Assembly (NCBI GenBank): GCA_039707655.1 | Contig: CM077666.1 | Coordinates: forward strand, 239,350,166-239,414,165 | Source of the DNA: Elymus sibiricus | Lineage: Eukaryota; Streptophyta; Magnoliopsida; Poales; Poaceae | Length of the DNA stretch: 64,000 nt | Direction: 5' to 3' | Part shown: one piece after another, positions 1 through 11,066 of the stretch | How positions within the stretch are numbered: position 1 is the first letter of the stretch | Layout: each line of letters begins with the position of its first letter | Program-made: the position numbers and the translations under genes | The notes under the pieces: model-generated | Seen by the model: the letters and a program-made list of their open reading frames with translations, nothing else | What the model was told of the DNA's origin: nothing | The model's database searches: none

Positions 1-690
1 AGTAGAGGAGGGGGAGGAGGTCCAGGGAGAGAGCAAGAGGGTTCGTGGCCGTCTCCGTGGCGCTAGGAGAAGGCCTCGGGGGCGTGAGGCAGGCAGGGAG
101 GAGGTGGCGGCTTCAGCGCGCGCCGTGCCCGCCTTTGCCTCTGCCTACTGGTAGAGGTTGAAGACGACTGGCACTGTGGGCTAGTGGGCTGCACAGTGCT
201 GGGCCGGCTAGGGCGCCAGGTAAGCCTTTCTCTCTCTCTCTCTCTTTTAGTTTTTCTGTTTCTATTTTTCTATTTCTCATTTTCTGTTTTGATTTAGTAA
301 AAATACTAAATCATTTTTAAAACTCCTGAAATAAATTGTGGACACTTTCGGAATTGTTCCAGTGGCCCTCATTTAGTTTCAGAATTATTTGAGCATTTAA
401 AATAATTATAGCAATTAAATGCCCAAATTCAAATACACTAAGATTTAATTCAAAAATCCAGAAATGACCTAGAAATATGTTCATCATTTTTGGCAGAGGT
501 TTTCACCCTTATCAGAAATCATGAACTTTTCTGAAGGCATTTTGGGTTCATTGAAAAGATTTGATTTGAACCTAGTTGATTTCATTTAGTGCTAGGGTTT
601 GGACATCCCCATTTCAAATTTCATTTGAATTTAAACATGATGCATGGATGCAGATGCAACTAATTACAAGCAAATTCTAGGGCTGTGACA
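1..690 (-). repeat. Partial LTR of Gypsy-type element A1
   Basis: On the minus strand an LTR begins at 690 with TGTCACAGCCC and runs off the left edge of the window. A purine-rich tract lies directly outside it at 691-702, which makes this the 3' LTR of a minus-strand element. The first ~470 bases are AT-rich. Positions 1-220 are GC-rich with a (CT)n run at about 228-247, the kind of layout also seen in the long LTR of A2. The sequence beyond the first few bases does not resemble the A2 LTR by eye, so A1 and A2 are treated as separate families. The element could be a member of the Triticeae Gypsy group whose LTRs start with TGTMACRCCC; no family is claimed. Confidence 0.6.
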
Positions 691-1399
691 ACTCACCCCC
701 ACTAAACAAGAATCTTGTCCCGAGATTCAGGCATAGGGTAAGAGAAAGAGGGGACACAAAACCGACACCATCTTCATGATCTAGATTGCGCTTCTTGAAG
801 ATGTTGATTCATTGCATCGCGTTGATCTTGACATCCTTGCCTTCGAGAACTTCATCCAACACGATGGCGACAGAAAGAAACTCTACTGGAATCGATCTTA
901 TCGAAGATCGAGCAACTCAAGATCAACTCACGGAATGAGACGTTGAAACATCTCTTGAGCCGAGACACAAACACTCATCGAGAAGGATGGAAAGAAATAG
1001 ATGATGAAGGTTTCAATTTGATAGGCAACAATTCCACGTTTAAGGAAGATGGTGCAAGGTTTCAAGGTAGCGAGGAATTAATTGCCATGATTCCATAACG
1101 GGGCACCTTAGGGAAGGCGACTCGTAGAATTATTCCCTTAAGTGGCAAAAAGTATTACTTTTGATACATAGATCATTGAAACTCTCTATACCAACCTAAG
1201 GCAATTCACAACCAATCATTTGAAGGAGTTCGAAAGAATGGTATACTCAGTTTGGAAAGGAAACTAGAGTTATAAGACAACTCAGCTAACGGAAGGCACA
1301 TTCCAATTGATAGCGAGGATATAACCCAGTGGCTGAGCGTGCTTTCAAGAACTTGAGCATTTCCATATTCATTAGGGTTTTACCAACATCTATGCCAAG
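691..1399 (-). other. Internal 3' region and polypurine tract of A1
   Basis: The complement of 691-702 is the purine-rich tract GTGGGGGTGAGT next to the LTR start, as expected for second-strand priming. The following ~700 bases are moderately AT-rich and hold no convincing reading frame. The right limit is an estimate: at about 1390-1400 the sequence changes to the C-terminal coding region of the antisense ORF of element B. No target site duplication can be checked here. Confidence 0.45.
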
Positions 1400-4300
1400 A
1401 TCTTGGCAACACCTCATACTACCATGATGAATAGTGATGGAGGATGCGGATGCAAAGCAAGACAACACTTTCTCAGATTTCACCTTAGCATTGGTGAAGA
1501 AGTCCAGGTAGCCGGTGTTGTCGTCCTCGAGGGGGTTCGCAAGCCTCTTGCTGGTGAAGCTGGAAATGGCGGCGCGGGCACGCCGCGCGAGGGCGCGGAA
1601 CATCTTAGTGCGCCCATGCTGCAGCCCCCGCGCCCGAGCCGCGTCGTCCTTGGCCTTCTCGACGACGTCGAAAATGCCGCCCACCTGCGCCCGAAGGGAC
1701 TCCAGCTCCCCCTCAGCGTCTGCCTTAGCCGACAGCGCGTGCTGCTGAGCAGCCTTTGCCTCGTTCAGCTGCTTCTTGAGGTGGGAGATTTCAGCCTGGA
1801 GCTCGTCCCGCTTCTTGGTGAAGCGGTCCTACTGAAGCTTCAGCTTCTGGTTGTAGTCCTTGGCAAGCGCCGCGCGCTCGTTCTTGGACTTCGCCTCGGC
1901 ATCCACCTTGGCCTTCTTCTCCTTCTCCACAAGCTGGGCATTGGCCTTGGCGAGGCAAGCGTCGTAGGAGGCTTGGGCGGCTTCCACCTCATGTTCCAAC
2001 GTCGTCAAGCGCTCGCGCTCAGCCTCCTGCTTGGATGCGGTCCTCGCAAGCTCTCGCTCCTGGATCCCAGCATCCCCCTCGTGGGCCGCAAGGGCCTCCT
2101 CGCGCCTAGCGAGCTCCTCCTCTGGGGAGGCAAGTTGCCCTTCGCGGGCTGTGGCGGCGTCCTCCCGTGCCTGGGGAGGCGGCTTGCTCCAGGAGGGCCT
2201 TCTCGTGGTCCTCCACTTTTTCGCGCTGCCTGTCGGCCTTCGCGGCATCCCTGACGGCTCCCTTGAAGAGCTCCTTGGCATCCCTGGCGGCTTTGTCGTG
2301 CTGCTCCCGCGCGGCGGTCTCCGTCAGGCGGCCTAGCTTGACGGCCACGTTGAGTTGGTGCCACCACTCCGCGAGGCGCAGGCGCTCATCGGCGAGGCGT
2401 GCCTCCTCCGCCTAAAGATCCTCCTCAAGCGCGTCTAGGGCCGCCCTGGCGCTCCGCAAGGCTCCGCGCTTGAGCACGGCACTGTCACGTACCAGCCGCA
2501 AGGCCCAGCCGGTGTGTGGCTCCGCACCGCCATCCACTGTCATGGCTCGCAAGGGCCCGGGGCCGGACCCACTCCCCGGTTGCTTCCTCTTCGGTCTGCC
2601 ACGCCGGCACGTGTTGCAGGCTCGCCGCGGCTGCGTCAGGAGCCTGGCGCACAGGCGAGCGCCGGGGGCTCGCCGTAGCCCCCTCGTCGGAGCTAGCCTC
2701 CCTGGCGGGCGTGGAGTGCTGCGGAGGGTTTGGCTCTTCGCCCCCCTCCATCGCTGCGTCGCCTCCCGTGCCAAGCGCCCCTGGCGGCACTGCCTCTCCT
2801 CCGGGGGCTTCCTCCTGAGGCTCGCTCCCCCCAACTGAGGGAGGCAAGTTCTCGCGCGGCTCAGGAGAAGCCGTGCATTCCTCTGTCGCCACCTCGCGCC
2901 CTGTCTCAACCTCAGGGCGGTGAGCGGCCTCCTCGCCCCCCTCGGAGCCTGTAGGGGGCGCGTGAGCCTCCTCGGTCTGCGCCGACCGCGAGGGTGCAGT
3001 GGGAGTTGCAGCCCCCCTCGAGTCGAGGGCCTTTTTATTCTTCTGCATAGGCTCCCTACATAACGCAAAGGGCTCAACACTGGATTCCGGGAGGCAAAAA
3101 ACGTAAGCTAAGACAAAGAACAAGGTGCGAGAACTTACTCATTGGTAGGGACCCAGCGCCTCCTCCTCAACTTCGGCAGAGGGTGGCTGCCGATGTCGCT
3201 CCCGCGAGGCTCACTCAAGCTCCCTCCGGAGAGCTCGACGCGAGGCCTGCTGGGATGTCCTCCCGCCAGGCTGGTGCGGGTCTCCTCCACGCGAAGCTCA
3301 ATGGTCTCTTCGCCGGTGTCTCCTCTGCCCCCCGTGCTCGTGGGCTGGGAGGGTGCGATCATGAACTGATCGTTGTCGTCATCATCGTCGCTGGCGTCAG
3401 CCAGCAGCTGGCGGCGGCTTGGCAGGGCGCTCCCCCACCGCTCTCCTCGTCAGCGCCCGCCGAGGTCCTGAAGTCCTCACAGTCAACCAAGCCAGGCACC
3501 ACCAAGAGGGGGTTCTCACGAGGCCCCTCGTGGCCCTCAGGGACCAGCCCCCACTCGTCAAACCGTGGCATCACCGCGATGGTCACGGACCTGTCGCTGT
3601 AGCGGTATAGCTGGTACGCGCCTTCGAGCGGGTTCTCCACGTCTTCGACGTACAAGATCTTCATGGTCTCGCACACCGCTGCCCCGTCAAGGCTGTCGGC
3701 ACTCAGCCTCATTGGGTCCTCGCTGCCGGTGTAGGACCACACCGGGTGCAAGCGCTTCTGGAGGAGCAATGCGCCGGCGCATGAACTCCTTGGTGACCAT
3801 CGCCCCCCTGAGGCCTGCGCCCTCCAGGACTCTCATCCTCTCCATGAGCGGTGCCAGCCTCTCGTCAGTGAGCTTGGCGTGCTCCCATCCAGAGCTGTTC
3901 ACGGCGGGCGCGGTCGGGATCAGCAGAAGGGGGCTGAACTGGCCCGCGTCCATGTAGACCCAGCACGACCTGAAGCCCTCCACCTTCTTCGTTATCTTCA
4001 TGGGGATAATGTGGGGTGCTATCCCGTCGACGATGCGAAATGAGGCACATCTCGAGCGCTGGTTCGCTGCGGTCAGCCGCAGGCTGTAGAAGGTCTGGAA
4101 GAGAGCCACCGAGGGCATCACGCCCAAGAAGCCCTCGCAGAGGTAGGCGAAGACGGCGAGGAGGAGGATGGAGTTGGGTTGGAGGTGGAGCGCGTGGATT
4201 TGGTAATGGGCAAGAATGGCGCAGAAGAAATAGGAGAAGGGTGGCACCAAGCCGGCAAAGATGGTGTGGACAAAGAAGGGGAAGGATGTGGCATCCAGAT

Positions 4301-4475
4301 CGTGGGTCCGGCGCGAGGCAGGTCAGATCCGTGTGGCCTTCCACTCGTTGTGGTCACAGGCCACCATGCGGCGCACCTTGTCTAGCCCCTCTTCGTTGAG
4401 GACGCTCGACTTCAGTAGGGCTGGCTCCAACCCTGCTGTTGCCGGCTCCTTGTTCTTCTTGGCGGCGGGAGCCAT
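1400..4475 (-). pseudogene. Broken antisense ORF of Tat-type Gypsy B (Transposase_28-like)
   Basis: The frame starts at the ATG at 4473-4475 (protein start MAPAAKKNKEPA) and runs right to left in several pieces (best segments 4250-3687, 3769-3359, 3362-3135, 3123-2485, 2281-1829, 1684-1400). The N-terminal third resembles the plant 'putative gypsy type transposon' family (Pfam Transposase_28), with the GFLGVMPSVALF and GFRSCWVYMDA stretches. A low-complexity Pro/Glu region follows, then a coiled coil rich in Glu, Ala and Lys, then a conserved end around SFTSKRLANPLEDDNTGYLDFF. It lies antisense to the retroelement between pol and the 3' LTR, the usual place in grass Tat elements. Its cellular role is unknown. 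A stop near 4326 and frameshifts make it non-functional. One intron at 3056-3138 is well supported. It is homologous to the antisense ORF at 44123-47988. Confidence 0.7.
3056..3138 (-). other. Spliceosomal intron in antisense ORF of B
   Basis: On the minus strand the donor is GA|GTAAGTT and the acceptor is TATGTAG|GGAG. Removal of these 83 bases joins the VPTNE end of the upstream exon to EPMQKNKK in frame; the intron is phase 2 and splits a Glu codon. The antisense ORF of element C has an intron of the same phase and boundary type at 46295-46384. No transcript evidence is available. Confidence 0.65.
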
Positions 4476-4750
4476 GGTCGCGGAGGAAGCTTGGGAGTAG
4501 GAGCAGACCGCAAGGAGCAGAGCACGAGGGAGGCAAGTCGTGCAGAAGAAGGCAATGATGGTGCCTGCGCCACGCGCGGGTCAGTTTTATGGCAGGCCGG
4601 GCGATTTCCAAGGCGTCATGGGGGAAGTGGGGGCGCCTCCGTCCGGTCGTGCTGCCACGCGTCCCTACCTGGACCCGGCAGTCTACTTAGGCCCCGCGCC
4701 GTTTCATTCCCAATAGGCGGATACGTGCGTGCCGCGGGCCCGGGGGCTAC
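4476..4750 (+). other. Region between antisense ORF and 3' LTR of B, with PPT
   Basis: No reading frame is convincing here. Positions 4736-4750 hold a GGGCCCGGGGGCTAC tract, matching in position and style the tract before the 3' LTR of element C (48369-48383). It is the likely polypurine tract of B. It also contains the putative upstream region of the antisense ORF. Confidence 0.45.
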
Positions 4751-5664
4751 TATCGGCCCAGTGGAAACCAGCGTACCACGGGCCATCTGCCTGCGGCCCA
4801 GGAAGCGACACCTGGCGAAGAGCTCAAGAGCCAGCCCAGCCGTGGGCACCGTGAAGCAAGACACCTCGCGAGGGCCAGGCCTCGCGAGGACCCGCTCCGC
4901 GAGGGGAGGCTCTACCGAAGACCATCTCCTGCAGCAGGCAGCCTCGCGAGGCCCCTCTCATGAGGTGGCCACCTGCGAGGCCCTCCATGCGGGGGAGCCA
5001 CGCGGCACTGGTTGCATGGCTGCGTGCCTACCACGTGGGTGACGCGCCTGCGCAAGACGACAACAACAGAGGCCATGCCAGCGGGCGCCAGGAAAGGTTT
5101 CCTCTTCAGTGATAAAGGAGCAGTGGGCGGCTGCCTCCCCCAAAGCAAGTTCCAAAGCTTGCCACGTTGGTGCAAGAAGACCACGATGACCCAGCACGCT
5201 AGGGCGGATGCCATCAGCGAGCCCATCAGCGCATCATGGACGGTGTCTTTTCCAGGCAAAGACCGCTTTTTGTCAGGATAGGGCTGAGCATCTGTCCCCC
5301 TTTGAATTGCCGTTGTGTGGCAACCCTTCCCGCCAATATTTTCGAGGAAGAGGACCAAGGCAGCTATATAAGGGACAGTGCTGCTACCTTAGGAGGGGTT
5401 GATCGATTCCACTTTCTTCTACCTTGTAACACCAGTGCATTCTCACACAGCAATCACAGACAAGCAGGAGTAGGGTTTTACACCGCCCGGTGGCCCGAAC
5501 CTGGGTAGCTCTGCCGTGCCTTGCGTGTGTGTGTCCCCGTCGCGCTTCGCTTGCCTGTAGCCTCGCCAAGGTCATCGTCCGGTAGATAGGTAGCGGAAAG
5601 GGCCCCTAGTGTTCGAACCAGGGTTTTGGAGGGTTTCCCTTAGCACAACTCTCCCTCCCCGACA
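4751..5664 (+). repeat. 3' LTR of Tat-type Gypsy B
   Basis: It starts after the polypurine-like tract with TATCGGCCC, probably a decayed TGTCGG, and ends at CCCCGACA at 5664. The plus-strand TATA box is at 5365-5372. About 100 bases downstream is the phrase AGCAGGAGTAGGGTTTTAC followed by GGCCCGAACCTGGGTA, which is nearly identical to the R/U5 region of element C's LTRs (about 29463-29505). Three perfect CCTCGCGAGG palindromes occur at 4864-4873, 4880-4889 and 4942-4951. Ends are inferred from comparison with C because the 5' LTR is not in the window. The left part of B (gag-pol) is missing. Confidence 0.6.
5365..5372 (+). promoter_or_regulatory. TATA box in LTR of B
   Basis: TATATAAG lies about 100 bases upstream of the conserved R/U5 phrase, at the same relative position as the TATA box of element C's 5' LTR. 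Confidence 0.55.
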
Positions 5665-6093
5665 GGTATTGGTGAAAACACAAATAAAGAAAATTAGGAG
5701 AAATAAAAAGTTAAAAAAAATGACCCCCCCCCCCCCCCCGAAAATATAAGCGCATACACGAAAAAGAAATAACGAGTTATACATCACATGCAGGTCATAA
5801 TTATACATTACATCCTTCATAATTTAGATGCGCGGGTGCATTCATGACATGTTATTTAAGCTAATGCACTCCTCCCTTCTCTTAATATGCTGCGAACCAC
5901 GATCTACTGCTCTCCAAGCTTAAAAGAAAAGAAACAGAAAATAAATATCTTACACACAACTACACTCTCTTATAAGGTAACTACCGTGCTGTTGTCCAGC
6001 CTACTGTCCTGGAGTATCTGGAGTGTCGCGAGTCCTGCCGAGGGTGTGTCCTAGGCGGGGTGCTGAAGACTCGACCTCCTCGGAAATAGTCTC
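5665..6093 (-). other. Non-coding internal sequence of A2 with a C16 run
   Basis: An AT-rich stretch without a supported reading frame lies between the LTR of B and the A2 ORF. A homopolymer of 16 C residues is at 5724-5739, preceded by an A-rich tract. It is assigned to A2 by position only; the exact border with B is uncertain. Confidence 0.35.
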
Positions 6094-6689
6094 CTACTGG
6101 GTAGCAGGTGGCAGCATGCCTATCAGTAGTGGCACAGTGCTAGTAGGTGATGGAGCTCTGACAGGAGTAGATGCAATCAAGCGACAATACTCCTCACTAG
6201 TGGATGTGTGTCGACCCGCAGAAAAGATAGGAGGATCATATGGTGGAACTGGAGCGCGAATAGCGCGTGGTGGTGTAGGAGGATGAAACTCACTCCTACG
6301 AGGAACTCTCGCACGAGCTAAGTCCATCCATGCGGTGATGTAGTCGTCCACCAACGAGGTGAAGACTGACTCTAGAGCCATGATATACTGAATGAGGGGC
6401 TCAATCGCCTCCTCTCTCTCCCACAGTGCAAGAAAATGCATAGTGGCTCATGTAGGGAACATGGCATGGGAGGTAGTGGTAAGGACGTGTCTGCATCACT
6501 GGAAGGATGTCTCTGAGGCGAGCGATGGCCTCTCGGGTAGCCATCTGCACAACATGCCTCTCGGTAGGCATGGCTCTCCCCATGAATCGAAAGTTGCGAT
6601 GAGGCTCGGCACGTCCACCCTGAACTTGTACCGATGCCTGGTACATAGTTAGAGTGTCGGTGATCCTGTCAGGATAGATGGTGTACTCA
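6094..6689 (-). pseudogene. C-terminal part of A2 internal ORF (unknown function)
   Basis: This is the downstream part of a minus-strand ORF cut by CACTA element G. Read from 6689 it continues in the same frame as the start exon at 11067-11167, through FRFMGRAMPTERHVVQMATREA, to a TGA near 6402. A second frame (6441-6094) then extends the similarity in a Pro-rich stretch, so one frameshift lies at about 6430. The product is basic then Pro-rich, with no zinc knuckle, protease or RT motif. Its place just after the primer binding site suggests a gag-like or element-specific protein of a non-autonomous, pol-less Gypsy. I do not recognise a defined family. Confidence 0.5.
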
Positions 6690-7130
6690 CACTACTGGGA
6701 AAGGGCTTATAGGTGAACTCCCATTAGTGGCGGGCGCAGTCTAGCACCCGCCACAGCTAATCTGAAAAATTAGCAGTGGCGGGTGCTAAGAACCGCCCGT
6801 ACTGCTATTGGCTAACCAGTGGCGGGCGACAGTTTGCGTCCATCACTGGTAATAGCTGCCCAGATTTGTCGTGGGACAAATGCTACCAGTGACGGGCAGA
6901 AACTAGCGCCCACCACTGCTAGTTCAGTTACTTGTGGCAGGTTGTCATACGTACCCGCCACTGTTATTTTTTGGTCCGGCACCAAATCTGTTCAGAACTA
7001 CCAGTGACGGGCAGCAATTAGAGCCCGCCACAGGTAACTCAACTAGTAGTGGCGGGCACAAAACAACACCCGTTACTGCTATTTGTGGACAGATTTACTG
7101 CTGGACAACATATACGAGTGGCGGGCGCTT
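6690..7130. repeat. Left TIR and subterminal repeats of CACTA G
   Basis: The 5' end CACTACTGGGAAAGGGC is followed by roughly a dozen direct and inverted copies of the core AGTGGCGGGC/GCCCGCCACT with variants, for example near 6727, 6754, 6776, 6824, 6893, 7047 and 7121. This structure is typical of CACTA subterminal regions bound by the TNPA-type protein. Confidence 0.8.
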
Positions 7131-7194
7131 ATCGATTTCGTTTTCAGGCCACAGCAACGCGCCACTTTGCATTTCGCCTAGTCCTCTTAAAAAA

Positions 7195-7640
7195 AAGCCT
7201 AGATAAAGGAAAAAAAAGAAAACGGGTGGCCGGCACTAGGGACCCACGATCCATTCCCCTCCCCACGCAGCCTTCTCTCTCTCTCTCTCGCGCGCGACCC
7301 TTCTCTCTCGATCCCCTCACTCCTTCTCGCCTCCGCCAGGAAAGCCGCCGATTTCGGCGAGCCCCGGCGGCCATGGCCGGCGCGTAGCACGGCCCCGACC
7401 TTGAATCCCTCCGCTACTTCATCCCCTCCGGCCAGATCCGCCATTTGCGGTCCCCATCACTCACCCGCGACCCCTCCACCATGCCTAGGGTTTCAGATGG
7501 ACTTCACGTCGGACGCTGGCGAGACACCGACGACCTTTGCTGGTCCTCTCCATCGCCTACCACGGCCTCTCACGCGTCCACGAGCTCGGCGGCGGCTCAG
7601 TAGTTCGTGATGGCAGCTATGGCTACGGCTCCGAGGTGAA
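7195..7640 (+). other. GC-rich gene-like segment inside CACTA G
   Basis: A (TC)n tract at about 7273-7292 is followed by GC-rich sequence with ATG codons at 7373, 7396, 7481 and 7497. Composition changes sharply to AT-rich after 7640. A CT-rich leader followed by GC-rich coding-like DNA and an apparent splice-donor-like GAGGTGAAATC at about 7632 is what the first exon of a grass gene looks like. CACTA elements often capture such pieces. No frame longer than about 110 codons is open and I recognise no protein, so this is only a suggestion. Confidence 0.3.
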
Positions 7641-9962
7641 ATCTCTAGTTTTTTCTTAATATGCTTTTGCACCATATATGCCATACTATTCGAATTGTTT
7701 GTACGGCGTAGTTGATGCGTTGGAAACCAGCGAGCTGATTTATTTTTAGATTGGTATATGTTCATCCGCTCAAGTGCATCTCGTCCGATAGCACTCTAAT
7801 CTCCTATCTTGTATTCTTTTCTTTTGTAGCAGCAGTGGAGTGGGTGGGGAAGTACTGAATCACTTGTGAGTTTCCAAATCAGAAACCAATTAATGTGAGT
7901 TTCCAAAACAGAATCCAATTAACGTACATGTGGTTTGGTTGCTTCCTAAAATCACTCGTGATGGGGACTAATTTTGGATTTGAAGGAAATAAATTAACTA
8001 CTTAGCACACTATCTTGTACTAGGTATCCAACGTTCTGGTGTGCTTCATACGAAGGATATTTTGCTTCCAGTATACCCAGCATTGCATATGAAGCGAGGA
8101 AGTTTGCTTCGAGCTAATATTGTGAATGAAATTTGCTTCAGTTTAATAGTGATATGCATCGGTAGTTTCTGTGACATGCTTCAACTTTTACTGAACGTGT
8201 TTCTTAGAATGTATATACATGCTTCCTTATCCCAAAACAGTGCATATATTTATGTTTCAACCTTGAGTACGTTATATCTCCTAGTACCTAACTATATGCT
8301 TCATTCTATCCATAAAGTATAATTTTGCTTACACCTATTATTCCAATTTTCAAAGGAAAACCATGTGCTTCATGAAATAGTTCACAATGCTTCAAATCAT
8401 GGATTCATCCACATGCTTCAGTTAAAACATAGACTTAGACTTGGTCAAGGCTTCAAATCATGGATAAATCCACATGCTTCCTTATCCCATTAAATTTAGC
8501 ATGCAGCTTTCTTGCATTTATGCTAGATTGTTGTAGAACTGATGTAGGCCAACCCACGTTCCTCTGTTTTCTTGCAGTGGCAAAGCGAGCTTTGGCGCAT
8601 GCCATACCTACAAATTCATATGTATTCTAGTACTACTACAGATATATGTACCGGCCAATTCTGTGTGTACGCCGAACACATAGTTGTTGATTGTAGGGCC
8701 TAGTTGCTGATGATGGACCGTCCCCTGGTTGGCTGCAAGGTCGCCACTAACCATACCTGATGAGGCTGCGACGGACAGCGACTGGGCGAGGCCATGAGAA
8801 TGAGTATATTTTCACTCGTATGTTCGCAAGTAATTCCAATCATATGTACTTGTCTATAGTTTCTAATTTCTCCGCACACGAACATTGTTGGTTGTACCAC
8901 TGGTGAAGCAATCCAATGATTGGCCATTGTTCCGTATTATGGCCTGCGGATATCTTCTATACCCATGCTTACAAATAATCTTCAGTTATATTTAGTGTTT
9001 TATCTTTATTGTTTTCCTGTATGCCCATCTCAAATTTTATGTCACCTCAGTTTAATCGCAGGAGGTGCTATTAGGAAGTAATGTTTGCTATGTGGAGATA
9101 ATGCATTTCTGAAAAATTTACCAAAGAAAAGTGTACATTAATTGCAGACAATAATTTTCATTCTCTTTTATATCATGTAATCTGCTATATCTGTAGAAGC
9201 TTTACATAAGACAGATGTATCCCAAATAGTTCTTCTCTAGGTTGTGCAAGGTTGCAAGCTAAGCGATTGATGTATTGTTTCTCACAAATGATGTCGATGT
9301 TTTATTTGCATATAGCATATTAAGAAAATAGTACAAGTAACTTTTATGTATGAGAAATTAAAAAAAATGAAGTTTACGAGGCTTATGAAGAATCCATGGG
9401 AGAGCAATAGCTCATGTATGATTATATATCTCTACCTTTTGGGGTATAAACATGTTATGCAATATTTGGAGCATGTCTTGTCAATTCTAGAAAGTATGTC
9501 ACTCCTCAGCCGAGTTGACTGAGAAATTCTTAAACCTCAGTATATGCTCTATTTTACGATAGCTAGTTGGCCCATGTGTTTCTTGGTTAGTCTCTGAAAT
9601 TTGTGTGTAGTATGGTGTATTGCATTTTCAGACTTTTGTGTGTAGTGCATTTTTAGACCTTATATATGGGTCAACTGATTAAGTCACTCTTGTTTATGTT
9701 TTAGGCTAATTACATTGCAATTTAATTGTAGGCACATGCTTCGATGTCAACTTATGTAGGCCGCAAGTGCACCTGACTCAGCCTCATCCCCCACCAGAAA
9801 ACAACTACCAACGAACTCGAGCCCAAGTACTACCTCATTAAGGTATGCTGCCCTCTATTCTTGATTTTAGAAAATGAGTTGTATAGTTGTGTAATCATTT
9901 CCTGTAGCTTTGTTTAGTTGTATGTTACTTATTGCTATAAAACTGGCTTCACTAGAGGCATA
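7641..9962. other. AT-rich middle of CACTA G
   Basis: No supported gene. The stretch is AT-rich and contains many scattered copies of the word TGCTTCA or GCTTCA (for example at about 8045, 8099, 8136, 8177, 8219, 8300, 8368 and 8407). Confidence 0.5.
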
Positions 9963-10077
9963 ATTGATTTGCTCCAACTCAATAAAGCCTACATGCATGT
10001 AAAACTGGCTTCATTGATTTGCTCCAACTCAATAAAGCCTACATGCATGTAAAACTGGCTTCATTGATTTGCTCCAA
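9963..10077. repeat. 50-bp tandem repeat in CACTA G
   Basis: A 50-base unit beginning ATTGATTTGCTCCAACTCAA and ending AAAACTGGCTTC is present twice (9963-10012, 10013-10062) with identical sequence, then a 15-base start of a third copy. Identity of the copies implies recent duplication or gene conversion. Confidence 0.9.
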
Positions 10078-10824
10078 TATGCATAAATCTTGCTTCAAGT
10101 GTAAAAACTGATTTCATTCAAGTTTGCTTCTATTGTTGTGCATTTCTTGTAGATACAGTTATTGGCTGGCATATTCGAAAGCTTACGTTAATCCTTGTTG
10201 ACTTTTGAAGGTTAGGCAATGGACCAAGACCAAGGGCAGCGAAGGGATAATTTAATTGATGAGTTTCGGTCAGTACAATAGAACTTCTATAGAAGTAGTA
10301 GTGCCAAATGTAGGCTTTATTGAGTTGATGTTGGCCGTGTGTAATGATATAATTCTATTTGCAGCAGGCGCCTGGCTCCATGGACGAGGAGGACGATGAG
10401 ACACCAAGGCCAAGCCGACCACCTTGACCGTGAGCTTGACTTCCCATTTTCTGTTGTATGTAGGTTTGGTATGAGGATGCTGGTGGCTGCCTGCCTTTGG
10501 TGCTTTTGACTTTTTTGAGTTGATGCAAATGGTTCAGGCATTTGGTTTGCCAAGCAAAGAGGGATTGTAGAGGTGTGATGTCTTTGTAAGGATGAATGTT
10601 GTGCAAAATTAGTTTCCAGTCAGAACAAGATGCTAGCTAGCCCCCCATGGTGTGATGGTGTACATGATGATGTTAATTTGTGTGTGTATAAAATGAAACC
10701 GTCTTAATTTGTGTGTGCTGCTGCATGGAGATGTGAACTGTACTTTGTATAGCACAGTACTCTATACATTACGGTAATGTACACAGTACAGAACGTGCAT
10801 ATTTTTTTTAAATCCTAAAACTAC

Positions 10825-11066
10825 TAGCAGTGGCGGGCAGAGCACAGAGCTCGCCAGTGGTCATCCCATCTATGGTGCAAACTTGCTCTGGTACACCCTC
10901 TTAGTAGTGGCGGGTGCTACTTTACGCCAGCCACTGCTAATTGATTAACAGTGGCGGGCCCGCCCACCACTAGTGGCCTTTTAGAAGTGGCGGGCTTGCC
11001 TGGGCCCCTAGCCCGCCACTGATGCCCATTTTGCACCCGCCACTGCTAGGCATTCCTGCAGTAGTG
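10825..11066. repeat. Right TIR and subterminal repeats of CACTA G
   Basis: Several copies of AGTGGCGGGC and its complement occur between 10828 and 11045, then CTAGGCATTCCTGCAGTAGTG at the end. The two terminal repeats agree in the first eight bases (CACTACTG) and diverge afterwards. Confidence 0.8.

Larger units (their letters stand above)
6690..11066. mobile_element. Non-autonomous CACTA transposon G
   Basis: It begins CACTACTGGGAAAGGGC and ends GGCATTCCTGCAGTAGTG (complement CACTACTGCAGGAATGCC). It is flanked by the 3-bp duplication TCA at 6687-6689 and 11067-11069. Both subterminal regions carry many AGTGGCGGGC-type motifs in both orientations, the probable transposase-binding sites. No TNP2-like transposase or TNPA-like frame was found in the 4377 bp, so it depends on another element. 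Its right end matches the right end of CACTA element H at 27412-27631 almost base for base. It is inserted in the A2 ORF, and removing the element plus one TCA restores that frame. The middle holds a GC-rich segment that could be captured host sequence. Confidence 0.9.

Noticed and set aside
1403..2254. Plus-strand 283-codon frame rich in Leu, Gly, Arg
   Set aside because: It is the mirror of the GC-rich antisense ORF of B, whose minus-strand reading gives recognisable coiled-coil and conserved segments.
2412..3123. Several long overlapping frames on both strands
   Set aside because: High GC opens frames by chance; only the minus frame joined by the 3056-3138 intron fits the antisense ORF.
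7144..7444. Arg/Glu-rich minus-strand frames
   Set aside because: They are translations of the (TC)n tract and GC-rich block; no domain.
8041..8322. 93-codon frame with hydrophobic segments
   Set aside because: AT-rich region of CACTA G with repeated GCTTCA words; no family and no supporting context.
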